Shown here in pieces: positions 6,951 through 16,158 of a stretch of DNA of 64,000 nt (positions are counted from its first letter, which is position 1; each line of letters opens with the position of its first letter). This stretch comes from Chitinophaga silvisoli (GTDB lineage: Bacteria; Bacteroidota; Bacteroidia; Chitinophagales; Chitinophagaceae). A program made the translations under genes and the position numbers. The notes under the pieces were generated by a model that did not search any database, had not been told where the DNA came from, and saw only the letters and a program-made list of their open reading frames with translations. Location: NCBI RefSeq assembly GCF_003412465.1, contig NZ_QTJV01000001.1, positions 1,054,001-1,118,000 of the forward strand, given 5' to 3'.

Positions 6951-9719
6951 ATGAAGCGACAATTCTTTCTTTTTATCATGCTGAATGTTGGGACACTTTC
7001 AGCTTTTTCTCAAAAGGTCAACCTGAGCGGTCAGGTTATTGACCAACTTTCCGGCGACCCTTTATCAGGTGCCAGCATCACCATCGAAGCCGAAGGAAAA
7101 CAACAATCTGTAGTTTCCGGCCTGAATGGCTCCTTCATTTTTAGAAACCTTCCTGGAGGTACTTACCCTGTACATGTAAAATATGTAGGATATAAACATT
7201 TCTCAGGCACCCTATCAACCGGTGCGCCGCTGAAAGTAGCTTTGGAAAAAGAAGAACGCTCGCTCCATGCCGTAGACATCTCCGGCAGGCATGATAAAAC
7301 GACTGCCGCTTCCGCAATTCAGGCCGACAGAAGGGCCAACGTTGTGATGAACTCCGTTGCTGCCAGAACTATCGAAATCTCTCCTGACCTGTCCGTAGCC
7401 AACGTTTCTCAGCGTATTTCAGGCGTTTCCCTGGAAAGAAGCACCAATGGTGAAGGTCAGTACCCAATCATCAGGGGGATGGACAAACGTTATATTTACA
7501 CCCTCGTAAATGGTATCAAGATCCCCAGCCCTGACAATAAAAACCGTTATGTACCACTGGATATCTTCCCTGCTGACCTCCTGGACAGACTGGAAGTAAT
7601 CAAATCCCTCACACCCGACAGGGAAGGTGATGCAATTGGCGGTGCTATCAATATGGTGATGAAAGATGCACCTAATCAACTCAGCATCCGCGCAAATGCA
7701 GCTGTGGGGTATGCTGATAAATTCGCTCACCAGGACTTCACCACCTTCGATCACAGTGCAAGCCAGGACCGTTCTCCAAGAGCTACCAATGCTGCAGGCT
7801 ACCAGGCTACCATGAAGGACTTCCCTAACAATGCTTTCACTTACAATACCAAACATAACCCAATCAATACCCTCTTCAATCTCTCTGCCGGTGGTCGGGT
7901 ATGGAAAGATAAACTGGGGATCATCGTAGCAGGAAGCTACCAGAATAACTACCGTAATGTAAATGCTGTATTCTTCGATACTGAAACAGACATGAACAAT
8001 GGCGATGCGAAAGTAACCAGCATCGAATCCAGGAATTACTCCATCCAGCAGCAACGTAGTGGCATGCATACCAAATTTGACCTGAAACTGAATGATAAGA
8101 ACCAGGTCAAATTGTATGTAGGCTATATGAACCTGGCTAAGAATGAATTCAGAAGCAAGTCAGACACCAACCTGATCCTGGGCCGTACCGGCGAGGGAAC
8201 CGGCCGTATCAGCAACAGCTACCGTACTTACCACGACGTACAGCAGATCTTCAACACCACGCTGAGTGGTAACCACGAGATCGCTCCACGCCTGCATATG
8301 GATTGGTCAGCTGTATTCAGCAAGGCAGCCGACAACAGGCCTGACGAAGCGACCCTGAGTCTCACCACCGGTGTAAGCAAAGATGCTACTACCGGTGCAT
8401 TGGTACAGGCTCCTCTTTACCTGGATGGTACTTCTACCCGCGAGTTCACCCGCAACTCAGATCAGGACAAAGCAGGCTACCTGAACTTCACTTATAAAAC
8501 AGATCTCGCAGATGCAAAGGTGGACTGGTCTGTAGGTGGTATGTACCGCAACAAAACCAGGACCAGCACTTATGATGAATACACACTGCGCCCTACCGAT
8601 CCAAGCACACAGACTTACGACGGTAATATCAACCACAACAATTTCACAGTCTTCAATGGCGAAGGTACTGCTACCAATGCACTGAACTATGACGCTACTG
8701 AAAATGTAGGTGCTGCTTATGCAATGGCAAAGATCACCTGGCGCAAATTAGAACTGACAGGTGGTGCACGGTATGAGCACACAGACCTGAGCTGGAACAG
8801 TGCAGTGCCTAAAACAGTTTCCGGCAAAACCGGCGCTATCAATTATTATGATGTGTTGCCAAGCGGCCTGCTGAAGTATACTATCGACAAACACCAGGCA
8901 CTCCGCTTATCTTATTATTCTGCTATCAGCCGGCCTAACTTCTATGAAGTCATCCCTCATACAGGTGGTGATCCCGATGCCGACTACCAGGAGAAAGGAA
9001 ATGCTAACCTGAAGAGAACGACTGCTGACAACTTCGATCTCCGTTACGAATATTATCCGCATGGACTGGACCAGGTACTGGCAGGTGTATTCTACAAGAG
9101 ACTGAACAATCCTATTGAGTATGCGCTGGAGAATGTGGGTACCAATGTATACTACATGCCGGACAATTTTGGTAAAGCCAGTAACTACGGTTTCGAACTG
9201 GATGTAACCAAATACCTGCGCAGGTTTGGGGTAAGAGCAAACTATACTTATACTCACTCAGCCATTACTACTGCTAAAACTTTATACTACAGCACCGGCA
9301 CAGGTACATCCCAGAAGCAGGTGGATCAGACACGACCATTGCAGGGGCAGTCTGCACATGTGGCAAATGTATCACTCCTGTTCAAGGATGACAATAAACT
9401 GGGTCTGAATGCGCAACTGGCATTGGGTTATACCAGCCGAAGAATCAACACCGTATCTCAGTTCCTGAACAACGATATCTGGCAAAAAGGTTTTGCACAA
9501 ATGGACTTCTCCATCGAAAAGAGCTTCTGCAAGCGTTTCGCCGTGTATGCCAAGGTGAACAACATCCTGAACACACCTTATGAACTGGAGATCAGGCAGC
9601 CTTATACTGCAAGCGGTATTACAGGTAGTGTGCCTCACCAGACACTGGGCAGGAACACATTCGTTCGCAAAGATACCTATGGCGCTAACTACCTGCTGGG
9701 TGTAAAATTCAAATTATAA
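6951..9719 (+). CDS. TonB-dependent outer-membrane receptor
   Basis: A 922-residue receptor. After a signal peptide (about 1-20) comes a carboxypeptidase-regulatory beta-sandwich (about 24-105, VNLSGQVIDQLSGDPLSGA). The plug domain follows (about 135-245; ANVSQRISGVSLER, PIIRGMDKRY, GGAINMVMKD) and then the beta-barrel. The barrel ends with the aromatic-rich LLGVKFKL, as outer-membrane proteins do. The partner SusD-type lipoprotein is missing. Instead, 21 bases downstream lies a beta-helix lipoprotein and then a MINPP phosphatase. The likely cargo is therefore an inositol phosphate or its hydrolysis product, inferred from the neighbours only. Confidence 0.9.
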   Translation: MKRQFFLFIMLNVGTLSAFSQKVNLSGQVIDQLSGDPLSGASITIEAEGKQQSVVSGLNGSFIFRNLPGGTYPVHVKYVGYKHFSGTLSTGAPLKVALEKEERSLHAVDISGRHDKTTAASAIQADRRANVVMNSVAARTIEISPDLSVANVSQRISGVSLERSTNGEGQYPIIRGMDKRYIYTLVNGIKIPSPDNKNRYVPLDIFPADLLDRLEVIKSLTPDREGDAIGGAINMVMKDAPNQLSIRANAAVGYADKFAHQDFTTFDHSASQDRSPRATNAAGYQATMKDFPNNAFTYNTKHNPINTLFNLSAGGRVWKDKLGIIVAGSYQNNYRNVNAVFFDTETDMNNGDAKVTSIESRNYSIQQQRSGMHTKFDLKLNDKNQVKLYVGYMNLAKNEFRSKSDTNLILGRTGEGTGRISNSYRTYHDVQQIFNTTLSGNHEIAPRLHMDWSAVFSKAADNRPDEATLSLTTGVSKDATTGALVQAPLYLDGTSTREFTRNSDQDKAGYLNFTYKTDLADAKVDWSVGGMYRNKTRTSTYDEYTLRPTDPSTQTYDGNINHNNFTVFNGEGTATNALNYDATENVGAAYAMAKITWRKLELTGGARYEHTDLSWNSAVPKTVSGKTGAINYYDVLPSGLLKYTIDKHQALRLSYYSAISRPNFYEVIPHTGGDPDADYQEKGNANLKRTTADNFDLRYEYYPHGLDQVLAGVFYKRLNNPIEYALENVGTNVYYMPDNFGKASNYGFELDVTKYLRRFGVRANYTYTHSAITTAKTLYYSTGTGTSQKQVDQTRPLQGQSAHVANVSLLFKDDNKLGLNAQLALGYTSRRINTVSQFLNNDIWQKGFAQMDFSIEKSFCKRFAVYAKVNNILNTPYELEIRQPYTASGITGSVPHQTLGRNTFVRKDTYGANYLLGVKFKL

Positions 9720-9740
9720 GAACAACAAAATCCGACTACC

Positions 9741-11102
9741 ATGCAAACTAAAAATATATTGCTGTTAGGTTTACTGGGACTCGCTTTCAGTGCCTGTCAT
9801 AAAGAAGAATCCGTAAAGGTATCTACAGCTGCAGTAACTGTAGGCCAGACCATTACCTCCGATACATTGTCCGGTTCTGTAAAAGGTACACTGCAATCCG
9901 GCCATACTTATTATTTCAGCGCTGATATTACCATCAATGCCGGTGATACCCTGCTGATGCAGGAAGGAACCAGGCTGATTGCCCTCGGTAATGGTAAAAC
10001 CACTGCCACCAGCCCTCAGATCACTAATAATGGTACCTTCATCAGCCTGGGTACACAGGACAAAAATAATTTCATCACAGTACCGGATAGTCTCCGCACT
10101 ACATCAAATATCGGTGCGGGTTTCTGGGGTGGTATCCAGTGTGGAGAGAGTAGTGGTGATGTGATCATTAAATGGACCCACATGGAGTTTGCCGGTGGCC
10201 CTGCCGGTGATGCGGCTGACCCTGCAGTGTTTGCTGCTGGCGATCCGCGCAATTTCCTGAGCTATACCAATATCAATGGCCATGTGATTGTAGAAGATTC
10301 ATGGTTCTATGGCAGTACAGATGATGGGATCCGTATCCTGCATGGTAATATCAGTTTTATGCGCAATACCTTCGAAGCCTGTGGTAAAGCGGGTGGTGAG
10401 TCGCTGAACATGAAAGCAGGTACCGTAGGTGATGTCGCCTACAATGTATCAATCGGCGCTGCTACCAACTCATTCAAAGTTTCTAATAGTGGTGGTGCCA
10501 CAGTTCAGACAAATGTGTATGTTTACAACAATACTATCCTGAATGGAGGTATGCGCCAGGTGAAGTCAGGTCGTGGTGGTTCTATCAACTATGAAAAAGG
10601 TGCGCAGGGTAAGGTCTATAACAACATTATCGTAAATTGTCGCTTTGGCCTGAGAATTACTTCAGATGCAGATACTACACACATTGCGTATAATAACCAG
10701 TATTATTATGCCAATGCAGATTACATGATCAAACAGTTCAGGTCAACAGATGGTGTAGGCAGGGCAGCAAGTGCAGACATCAGCAGTGCATCAGTAAAAG
10801 ATAAGAATCCGATCTTTGGTTCTTACGATGTTGACCAGTTTGATTTCTCTACAGTGACCCCGCCACTGGATATCTCAAAGATGCCATTGACCATCATCAC
10901 TGCGCAGTCTTATAACTGGACATTATTGCCAGGTTCTCCAGGTCTGAGAAAGGGTGACGCAGATAGTTTCCAGGCACAGGCAAAGGTAACAAGCGGCGGT
11001 ACATATGGTGCTACTATTCTTCAACCGGGTGTGGATATGGGGGCTTATCAGTCTGATGGTACCGGCAACCAGCACTATTCTTCCAGTTTAGCTTCTAAAT
11101 AA
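9741..11102 (+). CDS. Right-handed beta-helix outer-membrane lipoprotein
   Basis: A 453-residue lipoprotein (signal peptide ending FSACHKEE, lipidated Cys19). From about residue 60 it shows the irregular ladder of short strands typical of parallel beta-helices: ISFMRNTFEACGKA, VYVYNNTILNGG, GKVYNNIIVNCRFGLRIT. The C-terminal part is compact. It sits between the TonB receptor and the phosphatase, and its stop overlaps the next start (11102), so the three are translated together. It may bind or present the substrate at the cell surface, perhaps standing in for SusD. No catalytic motif of polysaccharide lyases can be recognised. Confidence 0.78.
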   Translation: MQTKNILLLGLLGLAFSACHKEESVKVSTAAVTVGQTITSDTLSGSVKGTLQSGHTYYFSADITINAGDTLLMQEGTRLIALGNGKTTATSPQITNNGTFISLGTQDKNNFITVPDSLRTTSNIGAGFWGGIQCGESSGDVIIKWTHMEFAGGPAGDAADPAVFAAGDPRNFLSYTNINGHVIVEDSWFYGSTDDGIRILHGNISFMRNTFEACGKAGGESLNMKAGTVGDVAYNVSIGAATNSFKVSNSGGATVQTNVYVYNNTILNGGMRQVKSGRGGSINYEKGAQGKVYNNIIVNCRFGLRITSDADTTHIAYNNQYYYANADYMIKQFRSTDGVGRAASADISSASVKDKNPIFGSYDVDQFDFSTVTPPLDISKMPLTIITAQSYNWTLLPGSPGLRKGDADSFQAQAKVTSGGTYGATILQPGVDMGAYQSDGTGNQHYSSSLASK

Positions 11103-12385
11103 TGAGCATGTATAAGATCGTATTCTTTTTATTGTTGAGTGTGACCGCTGTAGGGCAGAATTATACAGGAACGAAAACCCCTTATCCGTTTAAGCAGGCA
11201 GATTATACACCTGTGCCAAAAGGATTCAGCGCTGCATATGTGAACTATACAGGCAGACATGGTGCACGATTCATGACGAAAGCAGGAAGTGATGTAAAGT
11301 TGCTGGCATTACTGAATAAGTCGCAACTGACAGCCCTGGGAGATAGTATCAAAGTTATGACTGCACACTTCCTGGAAATAGAAAAAGACAATTACGAAAA
11401 TATCAGTTTACTGGGCGATGCAGAACAGCATGCAATAGGCTCGCGTTTACGCGAAAGACAAGCAAGTGCTTTTAAAGGCCGTGGCCTGTCAATTGCAGTA
11501 ACGCATAAGAAAAGAACAAGGCAGAGTGCAGATGGTTTCCTGAAAGCATTTGCAGATTACAAAGGAAAGAAGGAGTTTAAAATAGTGCAGGACACAAATG
11601 AAAATGTACTGCGGTTTTATGATCTCTCGCCGGCGTATGAGGCATATAAAGATGGGAAGGTCATCGCCATAAGAGTGGATTCATTGCGAAATGATCCGCG
11701 TAGCCAGAAGATCGCATCTGATATCAGTAAAAGATTATTTAAAACAACCTTACCTGAAAAAGATCAGGCAGCGGTAGCTGAATGGCTGTATGACCTCTAC
11801 AGCATCCAGTTCTCCCTGGTCATGGAAATGCAGCAAGCCAATGTGCATTTTGATTTCGGAAAAGCTTTTACAAAGGAAGACCTGCAATGGCTGGATAAAA
11901 TAAACAGTGCCGCTGATTTCCTGGAGAAAGGTGCAGGCCTGGATACCTTAGGTATACAATCAAGGATCGCAGCTCCGCTGTTATTGGACCTGGTTACTTC
12001 AACTGATGCCCTCATCAGAGGAAAGTTGAAAAAAGATGCGGTACTAAGGTTCTCGCATGCAGAAGCGATTGCTCCATTGGCGACTCTCATGGGTATTCCT
12101 GAAGCAAGCATGCCATCCGCCAGTATTTATGATTATGATAAGTACTGGAAAGCAGAGAATATCATTCCTTTGAGTGCAAATATCCAGTGGGTTATTTATA
12201 GCAATGGGAAACAATTCCTCATCAAAGTTCTGTTGAATGAAAGAGAAGTGGCCCTGCCGGTAAAAACTACTAACTACCCCTACTATAAATGGGAAGAGGT
12301 GAAAACTTATTACTTATCTAAATTGAAAAAGATAGGAGTGAAGCCAGGTGACGATATGCATAAATACCTGTTAAATGTAAAATAA
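11102..12385 (+). CDS. MINPP-type histidine acid phosphatase (probable phytase)
   Basis: A 427-residue secreted enzyme (signal peptide about 1-18). The histidine-phosphatase nucleophile motif is RHGAR at residues 52-56. The distal catalytic motif is HAE (residues 319-321, FSHAEAIAPL), not the HD of classical acid phosphatases. HAE marks the multiple inositol-polyphosphate phosphatase (MINPP) branch, which removes phosphates from phytate, as the Bacteroides thetaiotaomicron enzyme does. It is the last gene of the TonB/beta-helix operon and is followed by a terminator. Phytate or lower inositol phosphates are the most likely substrates; other phosphomonoesters remain possible. Confidence 0.85.
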   Translation: MSMYKIVFFLLLSVTAVGQNYTGTKTPYPFKQADYTPVPKGFSAAYVNYTGRHGARFMTKAGSDVKLLALLNKSQLTALGDSIKVMTAHFLEIEKDNYENISLLGDAEQHAIGSRLRERQASAFKGRGLSIAVTHKKRTRQSADGFLKAFADYKGKKEFKIVQDTNENVLRFYDLSPAYEAYKDGKVIAIRVDSLRNDPRSQKIASDISKRLFKTTLPEKDQAAVAEWLYDLYSIQFSLVMEMQQANVHFDFGKAFTKEDLQWLDKINSAADFLEKGAGLDTLGIQSRIAAPLLLDLVTSTDALIRGKLKKDAVLRFSHAEAIAPLATLMGIPEASMPSASIYDYDKYWKAENIIPLSANIQWVIYSNGKQFLIKVLLNEREVALPVKTTNYPYYKWEEVKTYYLSKLKKIGVKPGDDMHKYLLNVK

Positions 12386-12408
12386 GCGTTCGCACTTAAA
12401 CCCGCGAC

Positions 12409-12445
12409 AAAAAATGCTTCTGCCACAGGTGGAAGCATTTTTTTT
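12409..12445 (+). terminator. Intrinsic terminator of the MINPP operon
   Basis: AAAAAATGCTTC (12409-12420) pairs with GAAGCATTTTTT (12432-12443) around an 11-base loop, and the T run continues to 12445. Confidence 0.8.
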
Positions 12446-12472
12446 GTTATTTAAATTCAATTCCTATATTTG
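12443..12472 (+). promoter_or_regulatory. Bacteroidota-type promoter of the nicotinamide-riboside operon
   Basis: A -33 TTTG (12443-12446) and a -7 TATATTTG (12465-12472) are 18 bases apart, matching the Bacteroidota consensus. The predicted start, near 12479, falls inside the 12475-12491 inverted repeat. The -33 box overlaps the T run of the preceding terminator. Confidence 0.6.
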
Positions 12473-12474
12473 TG

Positions 12475-12491
12475 TAATAATTACATTATTA
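12475..12491. promoter_or_regulatory. 17-bp inverted repeat over the predicted transcription start
   Basis: TAATAATTACATTATTA is a perfect 7-bp inverted repeat with a 3-base centre. Its place directly behind the -7 element is where a repressor would block transcription. NAD-responsive NrtR-type repressors control such genes in other bacteria; assigning one here is inference. Confidence 0.45.
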
Positions 12492-12498
12492 TCTACCT

Positions 12499-12511
12499 AT
12501 GACCTAGTCAT
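12499..12511. promoter_or_regulatory. Second inverted repeat in the leader
   Basis: ATGAC-CTA-GTCAT is a perfect 5-bp inverted repeat with a 3-base spacer, 8 bases past the first one and 42 bases before the ATG. It may be a second operator or a short hairpin. Confidence 0.25.
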
Positions 12512-12552
12512 GTGATAACCCATTAATAACAATTTAGAGGACAATATAATAT

Positions 12553-14526
12553 ATGAAACGACATCTATCTGCCACTGTATCACTATTGTTATGGACTTTG
12601 TTTGTCAACGCCCAGGATAAGGATACAATAACCCAAAAGAAACTGGATGAGGTAGTCATCTACAAGGCCAATACTATCACGCCCGTTACCTATCAAAACC
12701 TGGATATGAAAGTCATTGACCAGAAAAACACCGGTCAGGAACCTTCATTCCTCCTCTCAGAAACTCCTTCCATCACTGTATATTCTGATGCCGGCTCCTA
12801 CCAGGGCTATTCCTATTACAGGATGCGTGGTATGGACCAAACCCGTATCAATACCACCCTCGATGGCATGCCGCTGAATGAACCGGAAGACCAGGGGGCT
12901 TATTTCTCCAACTACCCTGACATCCTTAACTCTGTCAGCAATATCCAGATCCAGCGCGGGGTAGGTACATCCAAGAACGGGGCTGCCAGCTATGCCGGCA
13001 GTGTTCAGCTCTTTTCGCCGGATCTCCATGATACTGCAAAGGTGACTATCGGTGGCGGCTATGGGTCTTACAACAGCTATCGCCTCTTTGGAGAATACCA
13101 GACCGGTATTAAGCATCACAAAGCCCTCTATGTACGTGCATCGAAAGTCTACACAGATGGGTATAAATACCATGCTGCCAATAACTCCCAATCCATCTTT
13201 GTGAGTGGTGGATTATTCTATGATAAAAGTACCTGGAAGCTCAATATTATGGCTGGTCATCAAAAGAACGACATGGCCTGGCTGGGTGTCGCTGACACAC
13301 TCATTGCAAAAGACAGAAGAACAAATGCTAATCTTCCCGATGAAAAAGATCACTTCTTCCAGGGCCTGGTGCAGTTACAAAATATCTGGCAGCCTGCTGC
13401 TCACGCAACTATCAGCTCCAGTGTATACTATACTTACCTGAAAGGTGGTTATGGCTTTGATGTCAACAACTATATAGGCCTTCCATCAGAAGGCTACCTG
13501 TTTGATTATAATTTCCAGTCACACTTTGTAGGTTTATTCAGTAACTATACCTTGTCAAAAGATCATTTTAAATGGACTACCGGCATTCATGGTAATCTTT
13601 ACAACCGTCGCCATTTGGGAACTGACAATGTAGAGGGAGAACTCTATCGCAACAAGGGATATAAGAATGAATTAAGTGCTTTCAGCAAGATAGAATATTA
13701 CCTGAACCGCTTCACCCTGTATGCTGATCTGCAATACAGATGGACTACCTTCGATTACAAAGGCAGCGTACCATTCAACGAAATGCACTGGCAATTCCTT
13801 AATCCCAAAGCGGGTGTAAACTTCGCTGTGAATAACTACACCAGCCTGTATTACAGCATTGGCCGCACTGGTCGTGAACCAACCAGAAACGATTTATTCG
13901 CTGGTAATGACGACCTGCCTGCTAACAGTACTTTTAATCAACAGGCAGAATCTGTTGTAGACCAGGAGCTGGGCATCAGGGTCAATCATAAACGATTCAA
14001 CTTCCAGTTGAACGGCTACTATATGAACTTCAGCAATGAAATCGTATTGAATGGCAAGATTGGTCCGAATGGTTTACTGCTCACAGACAATGTAAAGAGC
14101 AGCTACAGAACAGGTATAGAACTCAACGCTGATTACCGGTGCCACGCTTTCCGCTTCAGTAACAACAGCTCTTTCAATCACAGCCGTATTAAAGAAAAGA
14201 GTACCACATTCAGTCCCATTCTTACTCCCCGGTTCATTATTAACCAGGAAGTAGGATACCAGTACCGGAAACTTGGACTGGCAGTATCCGGCAGGTACCA
14301 GGATCGGTCTTACCTGGACTTCGCTAATACCAATACTATCAAAGGCTACGTTTTAGTGAATGCCAGGGCAGAATATACCCTGGGTGGCTGTACGCTTAGC
14401 TTCTTTGTGAACAATATTACCGGCGCTAAGTATTACAACAATGGTTATGTAGAAGCAGACGGTACCCGTAAATTATTTGTGCAGGCACCGGCTAATGTGT
14501 ATGCAGCCTTTAAATACAGCTTTTGA
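12553..14526 (+). CDS. TonB-dependent receptor, likely for a pyridine nucleoside
   Basis: A 657-residue outer-membrane receptor without the carboxypeptidase-like N-terminal domain. Signal peptide about 1-20, short KLDEVVIYKANT TonB-box region (about 30-42), plug (about 50-165; YYRMRGMDQTRINTTLDGMP, IQIQRGVGTSKNGAASYAGS), then the barrel ending VYAAFKYSF. Its stop codon overlaps the start of pnuC (TGATG), and nadR overlaps pnuC, so the three are one operon. By that context it imports nicotinamide riboside or a related NAD precursor across the outer membrane. Annotation pipelines may label it a siderophore receptor; nothing here supports iron. Confidence 0.87.
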   Translation: MKRHLSATVSLLLWTLFVNAQDKDTITQKKLDEVVIYKANTITPVTYQNLDMKVIDQKNTGQEPSFLLSETPSITVYSDAGSYQGYSYYRMRGMDQTRINTTLDGMPLNEPEDQGAYFSNYPDILNSVSNIQIQRGVGTSKNGAASYAGSVQLFSPDLHDTAKVTIGGGYGSYNSYRLFGEYQTGIKHHKALYVRASKVYTDGYKYHAANNSQSIFVSGGLFYDKSTWKLNIMAGHQKNDMAWLGVADTLIAKDRRTNANLPDEKDHFFQGLVQLQNIWQPAAHATISSSVYYTYLKGGYGFDVNNYIGLPSEGYLFDYNFQSHFVGLFSNYTLSKDHFKWTTGIHGNLYNRRHLGTDNVEGELYRNKGYKNELSAFSKIEYYLNRFTLYADLQYRWTTFDYKGSVPFNEMHWQFLNPKAGVNFAVNNYTSLYYSIGRTGREPTRNDLFAGNDDLPANSTFNQQAESVVDQELGIRVNHKRFNFQLNGYYMNFSNEIVLNGKIGPNGLLLTDNVKSSYRTGIELNADYRCHAFRFSNNSSFNHSRIKEKSTTFSPILTPRFIINQEVGYQYRKLGLAVSGRYQDRSYLDFANTNTIKGYVLVNARAEYTLGGCTLSFFVNNITGAKYYNNGYVEADGTRKLFVQAPANVYAAFKYSF

Positions 14527-15155
14527 TGAACTACCTGGATATCAACCATATTGCTTTTACCATAATGGGGTACCCGCTCAGTTATATCGAACTGTTGGGC
14601 ACCCTGTCCGGCCTTATCTCCGTTTATTATGCCTCCAGGGGGAATGTGCTCACATGGCCCACCGGCATTATCAACGAGACAGCATTGGCTATCTTATTTT
14701 ACCAGGTGCAATTGTATGCAGATATGTTGCTGCAGGTATTCTTTTTTGCAGTCACTATTTTCGGATGGTACCACTGGAAGAGTAATAAGGCGGACGTACC
14801 CATCACAAGACTCAGTACAAGCACCCGGCAATGGTATATCTTCAGTCTGCTGGCCGGAACCTTATTGTTAGGAACATGTATCAGGAACCTGCCTCATTGG
14901 CTGCCTGCATATTTCCCGCATCCGGCGGCTTATCCATATGTAGATTCTTTTGTAACAGTAGCAAGCATCCTGGCAACAATATTGCTCGCAAAGAAACAAC
15001 TGGAAAACTGGATCTGCTGGATAATCGTAGATGTAATTAGTGTAGGACTATACCTGGTCAAAGGAATTAATTTTTTGTCAATAGAATATGTCATCTTTTT
15101 AGGACTCGCATCCTGGGGATTGTGGCAGTGGCATAAAAAATTGAGGTATGCGTAA
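14526..15155 (+). CDS. pnuC: PnuC-family nicotinamide riboside transporter
   Basis: A 209-residue inner-membrane protein with about seven hydrophobic helices. The hallmark region ELLGTLSGLISVYYASRGNVLTWP (seen in shorter pieces around residues 21-44) and the later ENWICWIIVDVISVGLYLVKG segment are the PnuC signatures. The ATG at 14526 overlaps the upstream TGA; a TTG at 14523 is less likely. PnuC passes nicotinamide riboside by facilitated diffusion, trapped by phosphorylation, which the adjacent nadR supplies. PnuT (thiamine) is the main alternative, but no thiamine gene or TPP riboswitch is nearby. Confidence 0.88.
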   Translation: MNYLDINHIAFTIMGYPLSYIELLGTLSGLISVYYASRGNVLTWPTGIINETALAILFYQVQLYADMLLQVFFFAVTIFGWYHWKSNKADVPITRLSTSTRQWYIFSLLAGTLLLGTCIRNLPHWLPAYFPHPAAYPYVDSFVTVASILATILLAKKQLENWICWIIVDVISVGLYLVKGINFLSIEYVIFLGLASWGLWQWHKKLRYA

Positions 15156-16158
15156 AGCATTTGTATTTGGGAAGTATATGCCTTTTCACAAAGGTCATGA
15201 GGCAATGATCCGATTTGCCCTCACAAAATGTGATTTCCTGTCAGTATTGATTTGTGTCAGTGACCAGGAAACCATGCCGGCTGTGTTGAGAAAATCCTGG
15301 CTGGATGAAACATTCAGACAGGAACAACGGGTAGAAATCCTGACTTATCATTATGATGAAAAGATCCTTCCCAGCACTTCAGTAACTTCCGCAAGTGTAT
15401 CCGAAGTATGGGCAGCAGCTTTCAAAGAATTATTCGCTGATTACAGCATCCTGGTTACCTCAGAACCTTATGGTGAACTGGTGGCAGGTTTCATGGGCAT
15501 TCAGCACATTCCCTTTGATCCTGAAAGAAAACGCTTTCCGGTTTCTGCTACCATGGTGAGGAATAACCTGGACCTGGCATGGCCTTACCTGCCTGACAGT
15601 GTAAAAGCAACTATGATGAGAAAAGTGGTGATCTTAGGTACGGAATCCACCGGTAAGACCACCCTCACCGGCAGACTGGCCAGGTACTTCAACGCAGTGG
15701 CAGTAATGGAAGCCGGCCGTAATATAGTAGAAGACTCCAACGATTTCAGCATGGATGATCTGTATACTATTGCCACTGCACATGCCCGGAATATACAGGC
15801 TGCTGATGCTCCCTTAATCATCGTAGATACAGACATTCATATTACCATTTCTTATGGGGAATATGCATTCGGACAAACAATGCAGGTCGAAGAAAATACC
15901 TTCGCAATAAATAAAGCAGATCTCTATTTGTACCTGGATAATGATGTACCCTTTGTGCAGGATGGCACCCGTATGAATGAAGCGGCAAGAAATGAACTGG
16001 ATCTTTCACACAGGAATGTGCTGGAAAAATATGGCGTTAATTATGAACTGATCAGTGGTGATTGGGAAGAACGGTTTGAGCAGGCTGTAGCATTAATAAA
16101 TCGCCTTGTAAACTTTCGTTCACAAGGCGCAAACTTTTCAAGCGTCACACACAGTTAA
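15148..16158 (+). CDS. nadR: Bifunctional NMN adenylyltransferase / ribosylnicotinamide kinase (NadR-like)
   Basis: A 336-residue cytoplasmic enzyme. The N-terminal nucleotidyltransferase half begins KAFVFGKYMPFHKGHEAM with the HxGH motif (H14-H17). The C-terminal kinase half has a Walker A, GTESTGKTT (about 162-170), and an IIVDTD Walker B-like segment. It would phosphorylate imported nicotinamide riboside to NMN and adenylate it to NAD. It lacks the N-terminal helix-turn-helix of enterobacterial NadR, so it is an enzyme and not the repressor. Its start overlaps pnuC by 8 bases. Its 3' end overlaps the convergent lanthipeptide-like gene (16145-16306). Confidence 0.88.
   Translation: MRKAFVFGKYMPFHKGHEAMIRFALTKCDFLSVLICVSDQETMPAVLRKSWLDETFRQEQRVEILTYHYDEKILPSTSVTSASVSEVWAAAFKELFADYSILVTSEPYGELVAGFMGIQHIPFDPERKRFPVSATMVRNNLDLAWPYLPDSVKATMMRKVVILGTESTGKTTLTGRLARYFNAVAVMEAGRNIVEDSNDFSMDDLYTIATAHARNIQAADAPLIIVDTDIHITISYGEYAFGQTMQVEENTFAINKADLYLYLDNDVPFVQDGTRMNEAARNELDLSHRNVLEKYGVNYELISGDWEERFEQAVALINRLVNFRSQGANFSSVTHS

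Noticed and set aside
7419..8069. Minus-strand open frame of 216 codons in the TonB receptor
   Set aside because: Lies wholly within the receptor's plug and barrel and has no recognisable domain.
12386..12552. TPP riboswitch before the TonB-PnuC-NadR operon
   Set aside because: No thi-box core (CUGAGA, ACCUGA-type) is present, and NadR points to nicotinamide riboside.
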